This document shows, piece after piece, positions 6,242 through 6,980 of a DNA stretch of 6,980 bases (the stretch's first letter is position 1; every line of letters starts with the position of its first letter). The notes beneath the pieces are model-generated. The model was given only the letters and a program-made list of their open reading frames with translations. It was not told where the DNA came from and did not search any database. The stretch comes from an uncultured Novosphingobium sp. (GTDB taxonomy: Bacteria; Pseudomonadota; Alphaproteobacteria; Sphingomonadales; Sphingomonadaceae). Position numbers and translations under genes: made by a program. The stretch covers positions 1 through 6,980 of the forward strand of contig CALKVF010000095.1 in the NCBI GenBank assembly GCA_937996535.1, written 5' to 3'.

Positions 6242-6260
6242 GGGTGCGGTTATCGCACCC
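6242..6260. terminator. Inverted repeat between convergent genes, possible shared terminator
   Basis: GGGTGCG (6242-6248) and CGCACCC (6254-6260) form a perfect 7-bp GC-rich stem with a 5-base loop. It lies 23 nt after the stop of the small HTH-like gene on the plus strand. On the minus strand the loop contains the TAA stop of era, so the last era codons lie in the stem. Neither strand has a run of T after the stem, so it is not a standard intrinsic terminator. It may help stop both convergent transcripts or protect their 3' ends. The structure is clear; the function is inferred. Confidence 0.42.
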
Positions 6261-6980
6261 ACTCCAGCCCGATTTCCTCGTAGATTTCCTTGTCGTCGCC
6301 CCAGCGTTCGTCGACCTTGACGTGCAGGAACAGGTGGACCTTGACCCCGAGGATCTCCGCCAGTTCCTTGCGCGCGGCCTCGCCGATGGCTTTCAGTTTG
6401 GCGCCGCCCTTGCCCAGCATGATGCCCTTCTGGCTGTCCTTGGCGATGACGATCTGCTGGTGGATCTCGATCGAGCCGTCCTTGCGGGCGGTATAGCTTT
6501 CGGGCCGGACGATGCTGTCATAGGGCAGCTCGTCGTGGAGCTGGCGGTAGAGCTGCTCGCGGGTGATTTCAGCGGCAAGCAGGCGCTCGCTGGCGTCGGA
6601 CACCTGATCTTCGGGATAGTGCCACGGGCCTTCGGGCATCAGTTCGGCCAGCCGCGCCTTGAGCTGCGGCACACCATCTCCGGTCAGCGCCGAGACGAAG
6701 AACACTTCGGCGAACTGGTCTTCCCCGGCCAGCGCCTGAGCAGTGATCAGCAGCGGTTCCTTGGCGATTTCATCGACCTTGTTGAGCACGAGGATCTTGC
6801 GCTCGGGCCGGTCCTTGAGTGCTTCTAGGATCGTGTCGAGGTAATCGAGCTTCTTCTTGCGGGCATCGACCACCAGCAGGATCGCGTCGGCTTCCTGCGC
6901 GCCGTCCCATGCCGCGCTGACCATCGCGCGGTCGAGCCGGCGCTTGGGCGCGAAAATGCCGGGGGTGTCGGCAAGGATGA
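6250..6980 (-). CDS. era: GTPase Era, C-terminal part (cut by window end)
   Basis: The visible 242 residues are the 3' part of Era, an essential GTPase that binds the 3' end of 16S rRNA and helps 30S subunit maturation. The fragment opens in the G3 motif (ILADTPGIFAPKRRLDRAM), which carries the Era-type sequence after DTPG. It continues with the G4 motif LVLNKVDE and the G5 motif VSALTGDG. The C-terminal KH RNA-binding domain follows, with the GKGGAKLKAIGEAARKEL loop and helix and the HLFLHVKVDERW strand, then the usual short end at LEWVR. The P-loop (G1) and switch I (G2) lie beyond the window edge. The missing part should be about 55-60 residues, since the family is near 300. The gene converges on the topA run with only 31 bp between stop codons. 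Confidence 0.96.
   Translation of the reverse strand, partial: ILADTPGIFAPKRRLDRAMVSAAWDGAQEADAILLVVDARKKKLDYLDTILEALKDRPERKILVLNKVDEIAKEPLLITAQALAGEDQFAEVFFVSALTGDGVPQLKARLAELMPEGPWHYPEDQVSDASERLLAAEITREQLYRQLHDELPYDSIVRPESYTARKDGSIEIHQQIVIAKDSQKGIMLGKGGAKLKAIGEAARKELAEILGVKVHLFLHVKVDERWGDDKEIYEEIGLEWVR

Noticed and set aside
5912..6283. A 123-codon plus-strand frame spanning the topA tail, the small HTH-like gene and the era stop
   Set aside because: It is an Arg/Pro-rich frameshifted reading of the AAGAAG repeat. The 59-residue frame at 6039-6218 has much better composition and start geometry.
6244..6828. A 194-codon plus-strand frame opposite era
   Set aside because: It is antisense to clear GTPase and KH-domain coding sequence and has no motif of its own.

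Overview
The window looks like ordinary chromosomal core DNA from an alphaproteobacterium, most likely a sphingomonad (Novosphingobium/Erythrobacter-like). This rests on high GC content with strongly GC-biased third codon positions, a C4-pathway (Shemin) 5-aminolevulinate synthase, and the gene order plsY-dprA-topA. The assignment comes from family recognition, not a database search. No rRNA, tRNA, CRISPR array, insertion sequence, phage gene or obvious defence cassette was found.

Layout: (1) positions 1-1599 are on the minus strand. murI (glutamate racemase, 802-1599) lies upstream of hemA (5-aminolevulinate synthase, cut off by the window start, GTG start at 634). (2) A short divergent region at 1600-1679 separates murI from a plus-strand run. 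(3) The plus-strand run is plsY (acyl-phosphate:glycerol-3-phosphate acyltransferase, 1680-2261), dprA (DNA-processing protein, 2261-3361), topA (DNA topoisomerase I, 3442-6039) and a 59-residue helix-turn-helix-like gene (6039-6218). plsY/dprA and topA/small gene each share one base (TGATG), which suggests translational coupling. dprA and topA are separated by 80 bp that hold an unusual alternating pyrimidine-purine tract. (4) The 3' part of era (ribosome-assembly GTPase, minus strand, 6250-6980) converges on the run. A perfect 7-bp inverted repeat overlaps the era stop codon.

The genes do housekeeping work: haem precursor synthesis, D-glutamate for peptidoglycan, the first acylation of phospholipid synthesis, single-stranded DNA handling in transformation, supercoil relaxation and 30S maturation. 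I see no previously undescribed multi-gene system. The points most worth a second look are the 20-bp alternating tract just before topA, the small basic HTH-like gene coupled to the topA stop, a roughly 90-bp AT-rich island of rare synonymous codons inside topA, and a hairpin next to the hemA ribosome-binding site. All longer reading frames antisense to these genes are judged to be GC-bias shadows.
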